Positions 36,165 through 45,709 of a stretch of 64,000 nucleotides of DNA are shown piece by piece (the first letter of the stretch is position 1; each line of letters begins with the position of its first letter). The notes under the pieces are model-generated. The model was not told the origin of the DNA, ran no database searches, and was given only the letters and a program-made list of their open reading frames with translations. The stretch lies in NCBI GenBank assembly GCA_020438845.1, contig JAGQTV010000111.1, positions 17,854 through 81,853 on the forward strand, given 5' to 3'. Source of the DNA: Mycobacterium sp. GTDB taxonomy: Bacteria > Actinomycetota > Actinomycetes > Mycobacteriales > Mycobacteriaceae. Made by a program: the position numbers and the translations under genes.

Positions 36165-36500
36165 ATGGTGGCGAGCCACAACGGGGCGTGCAGACTGGGT
36201 GCTGTACTCGCGAGTTGTGTCGCAGCGTTAGCGCTTTCCGCCCAAGTTGCGAGAGCCGATCCGCCTGAGGATCCACACAAGCCCGACATGACGAAGGGCT
36301 ACTGCCCGGGCGGTCGATGGGGTTGGGGCAATCTGGCCGTGTGTGACGGCGAAAAGTATCCCGACGGATCGTTCTGGCACCAGTGGATGAAATCTTGGAT
36401 GACCGGTCCGCAGTTCTACTACGACTGCGTCGGCGGTGACGAACCGCTTCCCGGGCCGCCACCCCCCGGTGGCTGTGACGGGGCCATTCCTAATAACTGA
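36165..36500 (+). CDS. Small exported Cys/Pro-rich protein
   Basis: 111 residues from ATG 36165, behind a purine-rich ribosome site (CGAGGGGG). The open frame starts at 36000, but the earlier codons lack a leader. Signal peptide RLGAVLASCVAALALSAQVARA, mature part with the Cys loop YCPGGRWGWGNLAVC, aromatic block MTGPQFYYDCVGG and a proline-rich end. Similar small secreted proteins are frequent in mycobacteria; function unknown. Confidence 0.75.
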   Translation: MVASHNGACRLGAVLASCVAALALSAQVARADPPEDPHKPDMTKGYCPGGRWGWGNLAVCDGEKYPDGSFWHQWMKSWMTGPQFYYDCVGGDEPLPGPPPPGGCDGAIPNN

Positions 36501-36542
36501 AGGCCGGCTCAGAATCAGTCGCGGGATGAGAATGGCCTTCAG
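36497..36542 (+). terminator. Inverted repeat overlapping the stop of the exported protein
   Basis: CTGAAGGCC (36497-36505) pairs with GGCCTTCAG (36534-36542) across a 28-base loop; the left arm overlaps the TGA stop. There is no T-run, as is usual for mycobacterial terminators. Moderate support only, because the loop is long. Confidence 0.45.
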
Positions 36543-36829
36543 CCGAGACGAGACCTCGTGGCCCCGACGGTGGAGGCCGTATCGGTAGGGCGATCGACCG
36601 GTGGCGTCCGAATCGGGTGTGTCTGGCCGAGCCTTGCACGATTGTAGGCAATAGTGCTGCAGGACAACCACTTTGAATCCAAAAACGAAGCCTGCGCGCC
36701 GCCTTAGGTGACGTGCTTAACACGTGTGATGCCGACAACAAAGCCTTCCGGCTGTGACAAGGGTTTCAGTATTCTTGACCCAGCGGATCAACCGAAAACG
36801 CATATCCGCGAAGGATTTCAGGAGGAATC
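36543..36829. other. Intergenic region, probable promoter of the next exported protein
   Basis: Nearly 290 bases that are less GC-rich than their surroundings after 36640. TTGACC at 36775-36780 could be a -35 box, with CATATC about 20 bases further, a weak match. An AGGAGG ribosome site lies just before the ATG at 36830. No gene is convincing here. Confidence 0.45.
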
Positions 36830-37117
36830 ATGAAGACAGCATCGGCTTTCATCGGAGCAGCAGTGGTCGCCGCGTCGCTGGCTTTGGCAGCCCCCGCCGC
36901 CGCGAGCCCGGCACCGACGCCAGGGTTGTCCGATGCCGTCTCCACCGCCGCCGCGGCCCCCGGTGTAATCGCATCCAATGCGCCCAAGAGCACGCTATCG
37001 GTCCAAGATGCCGACCACGGATCACGCATCGGCACCGTCACCGCCGGCGGCTTCTACAGCAAGCCGGCCATCGACGGCACGACCACACAGTCGGCATTCT
37101 TCAAGCCTGCTATGTAG
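36830..37117 (+). CDS. Small exported Ala-rich protein
   Basis: 95 residues from ATG 36830, with a strong AGGAGG at about eight bases. Signal peptide KTASAFIGAAVVAASLALAAPAAA, then a short Ala/Thr/Ser-rich mature part without Cys (TPGLSDAVST; GTVTAGGFYSKPA). Followed by a stem-loop terminator. It is not recognised as a known family. Confidence 0.7.
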   Translation: MKTASAFIGAAVVAASLALAAPAAASPAPTPGLSDAVSTAAAAPGVIASNAPKSTLSVQDADHGSRIGTVTAGGFYSKPAIDGTTTQSAFFKPAM

Positions 37118-37121
37118 TCGC

Positions 37122-37147
37122 CTCTGGGCGGAGTCGACGGCCCAGAG
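37122..37147 (+). terminator. GC-rich stem-loop terminator
   Basis: CTCTGGGC (37122-37129) and GCCCAGAG (37140-37147) form a perfect 8-bp stem with a 10-base loop, starting four bases after the stop of the exported protein. There is no T-tract, as is common in mycobacteria. Confidence 0.65.
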
Positions 37148-37554
37148 CGCCGAGCAATCTACGACGGCCACGTCGACCCCTCGCCACGCCGATTCTCCCC
37201 TCTCGACGCCGAGTCAGTATCGGCCGTGCCAGTTGGGCGCGATGTCTCCGACATCGGGAACGTGACCCCGGTTCGGTAATTAGGACGCGAATCGCGCTTC
37301 AGGATGCTGGCTCGGCGTTCCTGTACAAGAAACCTCTCATAGGTGCGGCTGTTGGTCGCGCACCTGCGGCTGATCAGCGGCGAGCGGATCACCACTCTTG
37401 GAACTGGATCAGTCGTTGCGCGTCACACCCTCGTCTCGATGGGCGATCTGAAGGCACTACTGGGTCCGGGCTGTCTGGGCTAGATCGGACCGGTCGTGGA
37501 GGCCACTCGATCCCAATTCCCGTGTAGTGGCTGTGCCGCTGCAAGGGTATCTTC
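37148..37554. other. Intergenic region without a supported gene
   Basis: About 400 bases between the terminator and the GAF gene. Several short frames occur on both strands, none with a signal peptide, motif or good ribosome site. It may contain the promoter for the GAF gene. Confidence 0.45.
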
Positions 37555-38328
37555 GTGTGCGTGACCGCACCGAGTGGGCCGGATTCCGCAGCGTACGAGC
37601 AGGATGCGGACGATCCGGACAAAGACGACTTGGGGCACGTCGACAATTTGGCCTCCCGGCGGTTGATCGCAACAGCCGTCGGGGTCGGCAGCCCCGAGGT
37701 CCGGGCGCTGGCCGACTGGCTCATCGCCAACGGCAAAATGCTCGAAGCGATCCTGAACGCGAGCCTGTCCAATCCGGATCGGCTCAGGGCGGTGCGCGAT
37801 ACCGGACTTCTGGATGGCGCACCGCATGCAGCGATCGAGAATATCGCTCAGATGACCGCTGAGGCTATCGGTACACCTTTCGCATCAGTGACCCTCGTGC
37901 TCGACGACCGGCAGATCGTCGTGGGATGCAACAAGGACGAGGCGGAGTACCCGAGGTCTCGCTCCCTGGACATGTCGCTGTCGAAGTTCATCGTGGTCAG
38001 CGGGGAGCCCCTGATAGTCAATGACGTCACCCTGCATCCGCTGCTGGCCGACCACCCCGCCGTGCGGGCCGGAGTACTTCGCGCGTTTGCCGGCATCCCT
38101 CTGGTGGACGGCCGCGGCCGCGTCGTCGGAACCGTATCGGTCTGGGACGACGATCGCCACTACTGGACGATCGGCCAGATCCAGCTTCTCAACGACCTTA
38201 CCGACGTGACCTCCGCCTCCATCTTCGGTGAGTCCGCTTTCATCCCTCCGGCCGACTCCGGTCCTTCCGCGAGTCGGGCTCCCGGAAAAATCAAGCGGTT
38301 CGTGGCGCGATGGCGGCCAGGGGTCTAG
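37555..38328 (+). CDS. GAF-domain protein
   Basis: 257 residues from GTG 37555. After a charged, acidic N-terminus (about 1-70), a single GAF domain spans about 80-225: NPDRLRAVRDTGLLDG, ASVTLVLDDRQIVVG, LIVNDVTLHPLL, FAGIPLVDGRGRVVGTVSVWD. The ligand is unknown. No output domain is present, so it probably senses a small molecule or redox state and acts on a partner. The sugar transferase gene lies about 230 bases downstream on the same strand. Confidence 0.8.
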   Translation: MCVTAPSGPDSAAYEQDADDPDKDDLGHVDNLASRRLIATAVGVGSPEVRALADWLIANGKMLEAILNASLSNPDRLRAVRDTGLLDGAPHAAIENIAQMTAEAIGTPFASVTLVLDDRQIVVGCNKDEAEYPRSRSLDMSLSKFIVVSGEPLIVNDVTLHPLLADHPAVRAGVLRAFAGIPLVDGRGRVVGTVSVWDDDRHYWTIGQIQLLNDLTDVTSASIFGESAFIPPADSGPSASRAPGKIKRFVARWRPGV

Positions 38329-38559
38329 TTCCGATTCAGGCCCAATGTTTCAGTTGCTGTCTTGTTCTGGATTTCATACGTTTGCCACCGTTCAACCATT
38401 CGTTACTGGCAGGTGGCTGGTTCGCGAAGGGAGGTTCTCAGATGGCCGTCCTCGATTCGTCGAAGGTGGGCCGACGTTGCCGATACCGTCGTGGGCGGCA
38501 GCCCGAGGGTCTCCAGATCGAGCTTCCGGGGGAACCCTCTTTTGCATTGGCTCGGATCA

Positions 38560-40071
38560 GTGATCGCACGCAAGGCCCATAACGTCGGCGAAAGGAGATT
38601 CACCGTCGACGAGCACCCGGCGCTGCCTCTTCCGGACGGGCCGGTGCCCGACGGACGAAACACGTTCTCCCATCTGATCCGGATGGATCCGCTGAGCACG
38701 ATCGTGACGATCTCCATCGATGTCTTCTCAGCCACCGTCGCAACCGCCGTGGGGATTGCATGGGCATCGAGGGCCCAGGACAGCATCCCGCCGATCTGGC
38801 TGAGCGCGTTCTACGTACCGGTCGTCATCGGGCTTCTCGCAACACGGCAAGCGTACCGCCGCCGCCTCAACCGGAGCTTTCTCGACGAGGTCGGCCCGAT
38901 CGAGACGACGGTGGCGCTCGCGTCGATGATGCTGCTCAGCACGATGCCGTTCTTCGATGGACCCGGGGACGACGGGGGTGCCGTGCTCAAAATCTGGATC
39001 TGCGCGGCTGTCCTGATGCTACTTGGCCGGATGATTCGTGCCGCCATCCAGCGCAGCCTTCGGCGCCAGCACCATCTGGTGGCACCGACCCTGATCGTCG
39101 GCAATGGAGACCTCGCCAACAAGATCATCTGGCGCCTGCGGTCGTCGCCGGAGTACGGGCTCGATCCGATCGGCCTTGTCCATGCCGAGCCACCGTGGAC
39201 CGGCTTCACCGGCCGCGGCCAGACACCCAGCATCGACTACCTCGGCGGCCCGGACGCCATCGAGCAAATCATCACCGATACCGGTGCCGAGTGCATAGTC
39301 ATCGCTTTTTCCCGCACAAGCGACGAAGTACTCGCCCGGGTGGTCCGTATTGCCCATCAGCACGGGCTGCGGGTATGGGTGGTGCCCCGGATGTTCGACG
39401 TCGTCGGTGAACGCGCCCAGATCGAACACGTGGGGGGGCTGCCGCTGCTCGCCTTGCGGCACACCGATCCGCGGGGCTGGCAGTTCGCAATCAAACACCT
39501 CCTCGACAGATCCCTAGCAGCGATCGGCCTACTGCTGACCTCCCCGATCTTCCTGACCCTGATGGCGTTGGTCCGGCTCAGTTCACCCGGCCCGATCTTC
39601 TTCCGCCAGCCACGGGTCGGACGCGACAGCCGCGTCTTCGACTGCCTGAAGTTCCGCACGATGCGCGAGGCGACCCAGTCGACAGCCGAATTCAGCCTCA
39701 AGGATGGCGCAGCGCCCGGCGGCGTTGAGGGCGTCGACCGGCGCACGACGATCGGCAAGTTCCTGAGGTCGACATCGTTGGACGAGCTGCCCCAGTTGAT
39801 CAATGTCGTCAAGGGCGAGATGAGCCTGGTGGGTCCGCGGCCCGAACGGCCGGAATTCGTGACCCTATTCGAGGCGCAGATCCGCCGCTACGGCGAACGG
39901 CATCGGGTCAAGTCCGGTATGACCGGATTTGCGCAGGTACACGGACTGCGCGGTCAGTCCTCGATCGCCGACCGCGCAGAATGGGACAACTACTACATCG
40001 AGAACTGGTCCCTTGCGCTCGACCTCAAGATTCTCGCGATGACCGTGCCCGCCATGTTCAGGGGCGAATAA
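38560..40071 (+). CDS. Polyprenyl-phosphate sugar-1-phosphate transferase (exopolysaccharide initiating)
   Basis: Integral membrane glycosyltransferase that starts polysaccharide synthesis by moving a sugar phosphate to undecaprenyl phosphate. Four N-terminal spans, a nucleotide-binding-like domain (TLIVGNGDLANKI; LPLLALRHTDPRG), a fifth span, then the catalytic region: FRQPRVGRDSRVFDCLKFRTM, STSLDELPQLINVVKGEMS, LVGPRPERPEF, GMTGFAQVHGLRG. The start is uncertain: GTG 38560, GTG 38644 and ATG 38683 are all in frame, and a good GAAAGGAG at 38589 is followed by no usable start codon. No capsule cluster surrounds it. Confidence 0.87.
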   Translation: MIARKAHNVGERRFTVDEHPALPLPDGPVPDGRNTFSHLIRMDPLSTIVTISIDVFSATVATAVGIAWASRAQDSIPPIWLSAFYVPVVIGLLATRQAYRRRLNRSFLDEVGPIETTVALASMMLLSTMPFFDGPGDDGGAVLKIWICAAVLMLLGRMIRAAIQRSLRRQHHLVAPTLIVGNGDLANKIIWRLRSSPEYGLDPIGLVHAEPPWTGFTGRGQTPSIDYLGGPDAIEQIITDTGAECIVIAFSRTSDEVLARVVRIAHQHGLRVWVVPRMFDVVGERAQIEHVGGLPLLALRHTDPRGWQFAIKHLLDRSLAAIGLLLTSPIFLTLMALVRLSSPGPIFFRQPRVGRDSRVFDCLKFRTMREATQSTAEFSLKDGAAPGGVEGVDRRTTIGKFLRSTSLDELPQLINVVKGEMSLVGPRPERPEFVTLFEAQIRRYGERHRVKSGMTGFAQVHGLRGQSSIADRAEWDNYYIENWSLALDLKILAMTVPAMFRGE

Positions 40072-40168
40072 GCCGGCGATGACAACGGCGGCAGCTCAGC
40101 GAGGATGAACTGCGGGCCGGCGCCGCGCCCTGGCCGACAAAGCCTTCGGCACGATCATCGAATCACTA

Positions 40169-42295
40169 CTACGAATCGATCTGAGTCACCCCTGGGGGGG
40201 CGCCTTTCACGGTGGATTTCGTACGCTTCTCCGCCCGCACCTTTCTGCCGTTTCGGGTGAATCCGGCCGGGGACACGGTCGCCGAGATCAGCATGTCCTC
40301 GCCGGCGACGAAGGGGTGGAATGCGAGGCCGGCACCGCCGCGGCCCTTGACCGGTATGTCGTTGCAGGCGGTCACTTTCCAGCCTTTCGCCGACACCGAC
40401 AGGATCGCCTCGGCGTCCACGCCTGTGATCGGCAGCGCGGCGATCACCTCGTCACCGACCTGGGCCAGACGAACGCCGGCCACGCCGTTGCCGGCAGCCC
40501 CCTGCGGGTTGACGGTCGCCGGGTCGATGCGCAGCACCTTCCCGCGGCGGGTGACCAGCGCAAGGTGCGCTTGCGGCGGCAGCACCCCCGAGCAGAGCAG
40601 GCCGGTGATGTCGGGGGCTATCGGCACGTCGCGAATACGGGTCGGCAGCCCGGCCCCGGTAGTGAACTTCACCCGGCCGTCGATCCAGACGGCCCAGCCG
40701 AGTCCGCGGGAGAGCAGTTCGCCGTGGCTGTCGGAGAGCACCCCACGGTGATCGAGCTTCCACGCCGGGTTGGGCTTTCTTTCGCGCGGGGTTTCAGAAT
40801 CCGCGCCGCCGACTGGGGCGGCCTCGAAATCGAGCACGGTGCGCCTGTCGAACTCGGGGCTGTCGAAAAGCTTGGCGGTGGCAACCAGTTCGGCGTCGAT
40901 CACTGCCCGGCGCGCTTCCGGGGAGGCGACCAGCTCGGTCAGTTCGGCGAATTCGGCGTCGAGTTTGTCGGCTTCGGCGCGCAACTCGATCACATCGAGT
41001 CGGGTCAGCCGGCGCAATTGCAGTGCCAGCACGTAATCGGCTTGCACCTCGTCGATCCCGAAGCGGGCGCACAGCCCGGCACGGGCCTCATCGACGGTGT
41101 CGCTACCTCGGATCACCGCGACCGCGGCGTCGATGTCGATGTGGACCAGCAGCAGACCCGCCACCACGTGGCGGCGGGCGGTAACCTTCTCCAGCCTGTG
41201 CTCGCTGCGGCGCACCACAACAGAGTCGCGAAGGGACAGGAAGGAGGCGATCAGCTCGCGCACCGACCACCAGCGCGGGATCCGGTCGGCATCCAGGGCC
41301 ACCAAGCTGGCGGCGAATGTCGATTCCAGTGGGGTCAGCGCCAGCAGGGACGTGCGGACCTGGTTCGGGTCGTGGCCGCGTTTGGTGCTGACGACGATGC
41401 GCAGTCCGTTGCGGCGGTCGGTGAGGTCGGACATGTCGACCACACCGGGCAGGTCCCCGCCGTCGACCAACGATCGGATACGTTCCTGCACAGTCGAACT
41501 CGCCACCCCGGGTGGTAGTTGGGTGATGACCACAGTGCGGCCGTCGACCTCGACGCGGCCGCGCACGGTGAACGAGCCCTTTCCGGTAGTGACGTAGTCG
41601 CGCAGCCCCGTTGAGCCGACCACCGAGCCACCGCTACCCCAGTCGGGTCCGGGCAGCAACTCCATCAATGCGTCGTCGGAGAGGCTCGGGTCAGCCAGCA
41701 AAGCCCGACAGGCGGCCATCACTTCGCGGGGGTTGTGTGCGGGCACTTTGGTGGCCCAGCCTTCGGCGATACCGACTGCGCCGTTGCACAGCAGGACCGG
41801 GAACCGGGCGGGCAGCACCACGGGCTCGACCCATTCGCCGTCGAAGGTGTCCACCATCGGTACGGCGTGGTCGGCCAGTTCGGCGGTCAGCGCCGCTCCG
41901 GCCGGCGACAAACGCATCTCGGTGTAGCGGTCCGCGGCAGGAATGTCGCCCTGGATTCGGGGGAAGGCCCCCTGTCCGTCGATGATCTTCACTCGTTGGA
42001 AGTCTGCGGCGAGCAGCGCTGCCGCCCCGTACATCGACGTTCCACCGTGGGGGTGCAGGTTGCCGGTGACCGCCGAGCATACTTTCGAGGATTTCTGAGG
42101 CTTGTTGCCGGGCAACAGGTTCAAGGCGTGCATTTGGTAGAGCAGCCGCCGCTGGCCGGGTTTGAGCCCGTCGAAGGCCGAGGGGATGGCGCGGTCGGAG
42201 ACCGAGTAGAGAGCGAAGACCAGCTGGTAACGGTTCCAGTAGTCCTCGGCGGTGAGGTCGTGGATCAGCTCGGGGTTCTGCTCGATGACGGCCAT
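40169..42295 (-). CDS. TopoNM-like type II topoisomerase subunit A (GyrA/ParC family)
   Basis: 708 residues, shorter than a chromosomal GyrA (about 830-840). DNA-breaking Tyr124 in the motif ADRYTE, upstream GLKPGQRRLLY and GNLHPHGG, a coiled-coil region (about 380-470) and a reduced C-terminal beta-wheel (residues about 520-700). The canonical GyrA box (QRRGGKG) was not found. This and the next gene match the atypical topoisomerase pair reported from M. smegmatis (TopoNM), absent from M. tuberculosis as I recall. It lies 12 bases after subunit B. Confidence 0.9.
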   Translation of the reverse strand: MAVIEQNPELIHDLTAEDYWNRYQLVFALYSVSDRAIPSAFDGLKPGQRRLLYQMHALNLLPGNKPQKSSKVCSAVTGNLHPHGGTSMYGAAALLAADFQRVKIIDGQGAFPRIQGDIPAADRYTEMRLSPAGAALTAELADHAVPMVDTFDGEWVEPVVLPARFPVLLCNGAVGIAEGWATKVPAHNPREVMAACRALLADPSLSDDALMELLPGPDWGSGGSVVGSTGLRDYVTTGKGSFTVRGRVEVDGRTVVITQLPPGVASSTVQERIRSLVDGGDLPGVVDMSDLTDRRNGLRIVVSTKRGHDPNQVRTSLLALTPLESTFAASLVALDADRIPRWWSVRELIASFLSLRDSVVVRRSEHRLEKVTARRHVVAGLLLVHIDIDAAVAVIRGSDTVDEARAGLCARFGIDEVQADYVLALQLRRLTRLDVIELRAEADKLDAEFAELTELVASPEARRAVIDAELVATAKLFDSPEFDRRTVLDFEAAPVGGADSETPRERKPNPAWKLDHRGVLSDSHGELLSRGLGWAVWIDGRVKFTTGAGLPTRIRDVPIAPDITGLLCSGVLPPQAHLALVTRRGKVLRIDPATVNPQGAAGNGVAGVRLAQVGDEVIAALPITGVDAEAILSVSAKGWKVTACNDIPVKGRGGAGLAFHPFVAGEDMLISATVSPAGFTRNGRKVRAEKRTKSTVKGAPPGVTQIDS

Positions 42296-42307
42296 GGTCG
42301 AAAGCTC

Positions 42308-44341
42308 CTAGTTGAGGTCGAGGCTGGCGGTATCGATCCGGGCGGCCGCCGCAGCCATCCAGTCGCGGCGACCCTCCGGCGGACCACCGAAGAGCACATG
42401 GTGCAGTTCGAGCGCCTTGTCGTCGGGGCTGATGCGGTAGACGGTGCGCTGAGCAGGGTCGAGCACGGTGGCCCAGAAGTCGTCGGCGTTCATCTCGCCC
42501 AGGCCCTTGTTGCGCTGGACCTCGACTTTTCGTTTGGAGGTTTCGCGCAGTCGGGCGATGGCTTCGTCGCGTTCGGCCTCGTCCTGACAGTAGATGCGGG
42601 TTTCGGGGTCATAGACGACGAATAGAGGCGGCAGCGTGACGTAGACCAGACCGGCAGCGACCAGTGGCCGGTAGAAGTCGAGGAACATCGAGATCAGGCT
42701 GGAGTTGATGTTTCCGCCATCGGGATCGGCGTCCGAGCAGAACAGAATCCGGTCATACCGGCTCTTCTCCGGGTCGCACTGATCACGCAGGCCGCAGCCC
42801 AGGATGCGGTCGATCGCATCGAACTCCTCTTTGGTGCGGGCCTTGGCGGCCGTCCAGCCGAAGGTGTTGGGGGGCTTGCCCTTCAGCGGGAAAGCAGCCT
42901 GGAACTCGGCGTTACGGGCGGCGCGGACGGTAGCCAGCGCAGAGTCGCCTTCGCAGATGAACAACTCGGCTCCACTGCCACGGCCGGACACTCTGGACGG
43001 CAACAACTTGGGCGGCAGCGACAGGTTGGTTCCCAGCCCCTTGGCCTTCGATGCCGCCCGTGAGCGTTCCTTGGCCCCTTCGGCGCTCCGGCGGGCCCGC
43101 GCCATCTCGAGGGCCAGCTTCGACCAGGTGGCGATCGCGGGGGAGTGGGCGGGGTTGGCCGCCCACACCGTGACCGCGCGCGCCACGTCGGGGGCCATCG
43201 CCAGGTTCAGCGACCGCGACGACACCGTGGTCTTGGCCTGGGAGTCCCACGAGACGTCAGGGGCGCGGGTATCGACGGCGAAGGCAGTGACGGCCGCGAA
43301 ATCTTGTGCCTCGGGTCCGTTCTCGCCCTTGGCCAGTCCCAGGTCGCGGATCCGGGAGGCGCGTTCGGCCAGGGCTTCGGACAGCCCCTTCACCGCCGCC
43401 GACAGATGCGACCCCCCACCGGGGGTGCGCACGGTGTTGCAGAAGGCTGCGACGGTCGCCGGCTCGGCCGGACCGGCGGCCAGCGACCATCGCATCGGTG
43501 TAGGGCCTCGTCCGGTCGTGTAGGTTCCCTCGCCCTCGACCAGGAGCTGAAATTCCGGCTGCGGGTTGCCGGCAGTGGCGCACATCAACTCCAGCAACGC
43601 GTCGGTGCCCCACGGTCCGTCGAAGGGCTGGGTCAGCGCCTCGGGAACGTCCCCGGCCGGCCACCCCTCGTCAATCACCCGAAGCCGCACGCCGGGGCAC
43701 ATCCGCGCCGAGGCGTGTGCGCGCAGCAGCACCTCGCTCATGTCGATCACCGAGTCGGGAGCTACCCGCGGGTCGAACAGAATCCGCACCGAGGTGCCAT
43801 GAGCGTGCCGGTCGCGATTAGCGGTTCCCCGTAGCTTTTGCGTGTCATCCCTGGTGAATTCGGCGTCGGGGTCGAAATCGGTTCCGGCGAAGACGCCCGG
43901 GTAGCCGCGGCCGAAACACTGCGTAAAGGCTTTGCCGCCGCGGCGCACGGTGACGTCGGTGCGCGCTGAGATGAACACCGCTGCGGCGGCGCCGATCCCG
44001 TTCAGCCCGGCCCCGGTCGCGGCGGCGTCTGCGTGGGCGGAGAACTTCCCACCGGCACGTGCGGTGCCCAGCGTCTTGACGATCCCGTTCTTGCCAGTGA
44101 CAGGGTCGGAGTCCACTGGCAGGCCGCGCCCGTCGTCGGAGACCGTCACAGAGCCGTCGGCGTGCAGCACGATCGTCACCGTCGAACCGCCGTGGGAGGG
44201 GACCGCCACCTCCTCGATGGCGTTGTCGACAAGCTCCCGCAGAGCTGTGTTGCGCACGTCCTGGCCGAGGTTCACCGCGGGGCGCAGCCGCGTGTGCTGG
44301 ACGTCGTCGAGTTCGGTGATGTCGGCGGCGGTGTAGCTCAC
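42308..44341 (-). CDS. TopoNM-like type II topoisomerase subunit B (GyrB/ParE family)
   Basis: 677 residues. GHKL ATPase at the N-terminus (ELVDNAIEE with catalytic Glu36; SDDGRGLPVD; GAGLNGIGAAAA), transducer domain, then the TOPRIM domain with CEGDSALAT (about residue 463) and SDADPDGGNI (about 535) for the metal-binding acids. In GyrB the corresponding blocks are EGDSAGG and DADVDGSH, so this one is divergent. Encoded upstream of and 12 bases from subunit A, on the same strand. A LexA-box-like sequence lies 157 bases upstream. Confidence 0.9.
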   Translation of the reverse strand: MSYTAADITELDDVQHTRLRPAVNLGQDVRNTALRELVDNAIEEVAVPSHGGSTVTIVLHADGSVTVSDDGRGLPVDSDPVTGKNGIVKTLGTARAGGKFSAHADAAATGAGLNGIGAAAAVFISARTDVTVRRGGKAFTQCFGRGYPGVFAGTDFDPDAEFTRDDTQKLRGTANRDRHAHGTSVRILFDPRVAPDSVIDMSEVLLRAHASARMCPGVRLRVIDEGWPAGDVPEALTQPFDGPWGTDALLELMCATAGNPQPEFQLLVEGEGTYTTGRGPTPMRWSLAAGPAEPATVAAFCNTVRTPGGGSHLSAAVKGLSEALAERASRIRDLGLAKGENGPEAQDFAAVTAFAVDTRAPDVSWDSQAKTTVSSRSLNLAMAPDVARAVTVWAANPAHSPAIATWSKLALEMARARRSAEGAKERSRAASKAKGLGTNLSLPPKLLPSRVSGRGSGAELFICEGDSALATVRAARNAEFQAAFPLKGKPPNTFGWTAAKARTKEEFDAIDRILGCGLRDQCDPEKSRYDRILFCSDADPDGGNINSSLISMFLDFYRPLVAAGLVYVTLPPLFVVYDPETRIYCQDEAERDEAIARLRETSKRKVEVQRNKGLGEMNADDFWATVLDPAQRTVYRISPDDKALELHHVLFGGPPEGRRDWMAAAAARIDTASLDLN

Positions 44342-44680
44342 GCAGGTCGCCCCTTTCCGGGTGTGGCGATGTTCGTCCCTATCTTCCGAGGAAACACCGC
44401 GACGGCGGCGGGCGGCGGTTTCGCCCCCAACGACACGCCGGGCCGGCGGTTGCCCCGTGGCGACCGGTCGGTTCGACGTGACGGCTACGGCATTCTATCG
44501 AACATCTGTGCTAAATGCGCGCAGGCACCGGGATGGTGCGTAGCAGTCGCGCCACAAATACCCGCGAGTCGGCCACGGTCATCACGTCAATTTGGCGATC
44601 CGGGTCGTTCTCCGCGGCCAGCAAAGGAATTTGGTTATATTTTTCGCGGACCTGGTGGCGGCTGATGGAGGACAGTGACG
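44342..44680. other. Divergent promoter region between the topoisomerase pair and gnd
   Basis: About 340 bases. It must contain the start signals for the topoisomerase operon (minus) and gnd-zwf (plus). The second half is less GC-rich (near 44490-44515 and 44625-44645, ttggttatatttttcg). One degenerate LexA-like box is noted separately. GGAGGA at 44667 serves gnd. No gene was seen. Confidence 0.6.
44498..44513. promoter_or_regulatory. LexA (SOS)-box-like sequence
   Basis: TCGAACATCTGTGCTA matches the mycobacterial LexA palindrome TCGAAC-N4-GTTCGA fully in the left half and 4 of 6 in the right. It lies 157 bases upstream of the topoisomerase subunit B start and 168 bases upstream of gnd. Inference from pattern only; such near matches also occur by chance. 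Confidence 0.3.
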
Positions 44681-45709
44681 ATGACGACTGACAAGCCAAT
44701 GCAGCTCGGCATGATCGGTTTGGGCCGGATGGGCGCCAACCTGGTCCGCCGCCTGATGCGAGACGGGCATAGCTGCGTCGCTTACGACGTCAACACCGAC
44801 GCGGTCAAGGCTCTCGAGGCAGAAGGCGCCACCGGCGCATCCTCGCTGGAGGATTTCGTCGCCAAGCTCAACGCGCCCCGGGCGATCTGGCTGATGCTGC
44901 CGGCGGCCATCGTGGATCCGACGCTGGACAAGCTGATTCCGTTCCTGGAACCCGACGACGTGGTGATCGACGGAGGCAATTCCTACTACCGCGACGACAT
45001 CACCCGGGCAAAGCATCTCGCGGAAAAGAAGATTCACTACGTCGACGTCGGAACCAGTGGCGGGGTGTGGGGTCTGGAGCGGGGCTACTGCCTGATGATA
45101 GGCGGCGAGGACGAGGTGGTGAACCGGCTGGACCCCATCTTCAAGACCATCGCTCCGGGGCAGGGGGACGTCGCGCCGACCCCGGGCCGCACCCGCACCG
45201 ACGGCACCGCCCAGGAGGGTTACCTGCACTGCGGACCGAACGGTGCCGGCCACTTCGTGAAGATGGTGCACAACGGCATCGAGTACGGGATGATGGCGGC
45301 GATTGGCGAGGGGCTGAGCGTCATCAAGCACGCCAACGTCGGCAAGAGGACTCACGAGGTCGACGCTGAAACCGCCCCGCTGCGGGATGCGTGGGCCTAC
45401 CAATACGACATTGACGTTGCCGAGGTCGCCGAGGTGTGGCGGCGCGGTTCGGTGGTGGGATCCTGGCTGATCGACCTCACTGCCTCGGCACTGGCCCGGT
45501 CCCCGGAACTGGAGGAGTTCAGCGGGCGGGTCTCCGATTCGGGGGAGGGCCGCTGGACCGTGCACGCCGCAGTCGACGAAGGTGTACCGGCATCGGTCAT
45601 CACCACCGCGCTCTATCAGCGCTTCGAGTCCAGGGACCTCGGCGACTTCACCGACAAGGTGCTCTCGGCGATGCGCAGTGAATTCGGCGGCCACGCCGAA
45701 AAGAAATGA
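44681..45709 (+). CDS. gnd: 6-phosphogluconate dehydrogenase, decarboxylating (short GndA type)
   Basis: 342 residues, the short form of Gnd. The ATG at 44681 is eight bases from GGAGGA; a GTG at 44675 would be too close to it. NAD-binding loop [15 protein letters not shown], substrate motifs [33 protein letters not shown] and the catalytic [12 protein letters not shown]. It converts 6-phosphogluconate to ribulose 5-phosphate with CO2 release. It overlaps zwf by four bases (ATGA), so both oxidative pentose-phosphate steps are translationally coupled. Confidence 0.95.
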   Translation: MTTDKPMQLGMIGLGRMGANLVRRLMRDGHSCVAYDVNTDAVKALEAEGATGASSLEDFVAKLNAPRAIWLMLPAAIVDPTLDKLIPFLEPDDVVIDGGNSYYRDDITRAKHLAEKKIHYVDVGTSGGVWGLERGYCLMIGGEDEVVNRLDPIFKTIAPGQGDVAPTPGRTRTDGTAQEGYLHCGPNGAGHFVKMVHNGIEYGMMAAIGEGLSVIKHANVGKRTHEVDAETAPLRDAWAYQYDIDVAEVAEVWRRGSVVGSWLIDLTASALARSPELEEFSGRVSDSGEGRWTVHAAVDEGVPASVITTALYQRFESRDLGDFTDKVLSAMRSEFGGHAEKK

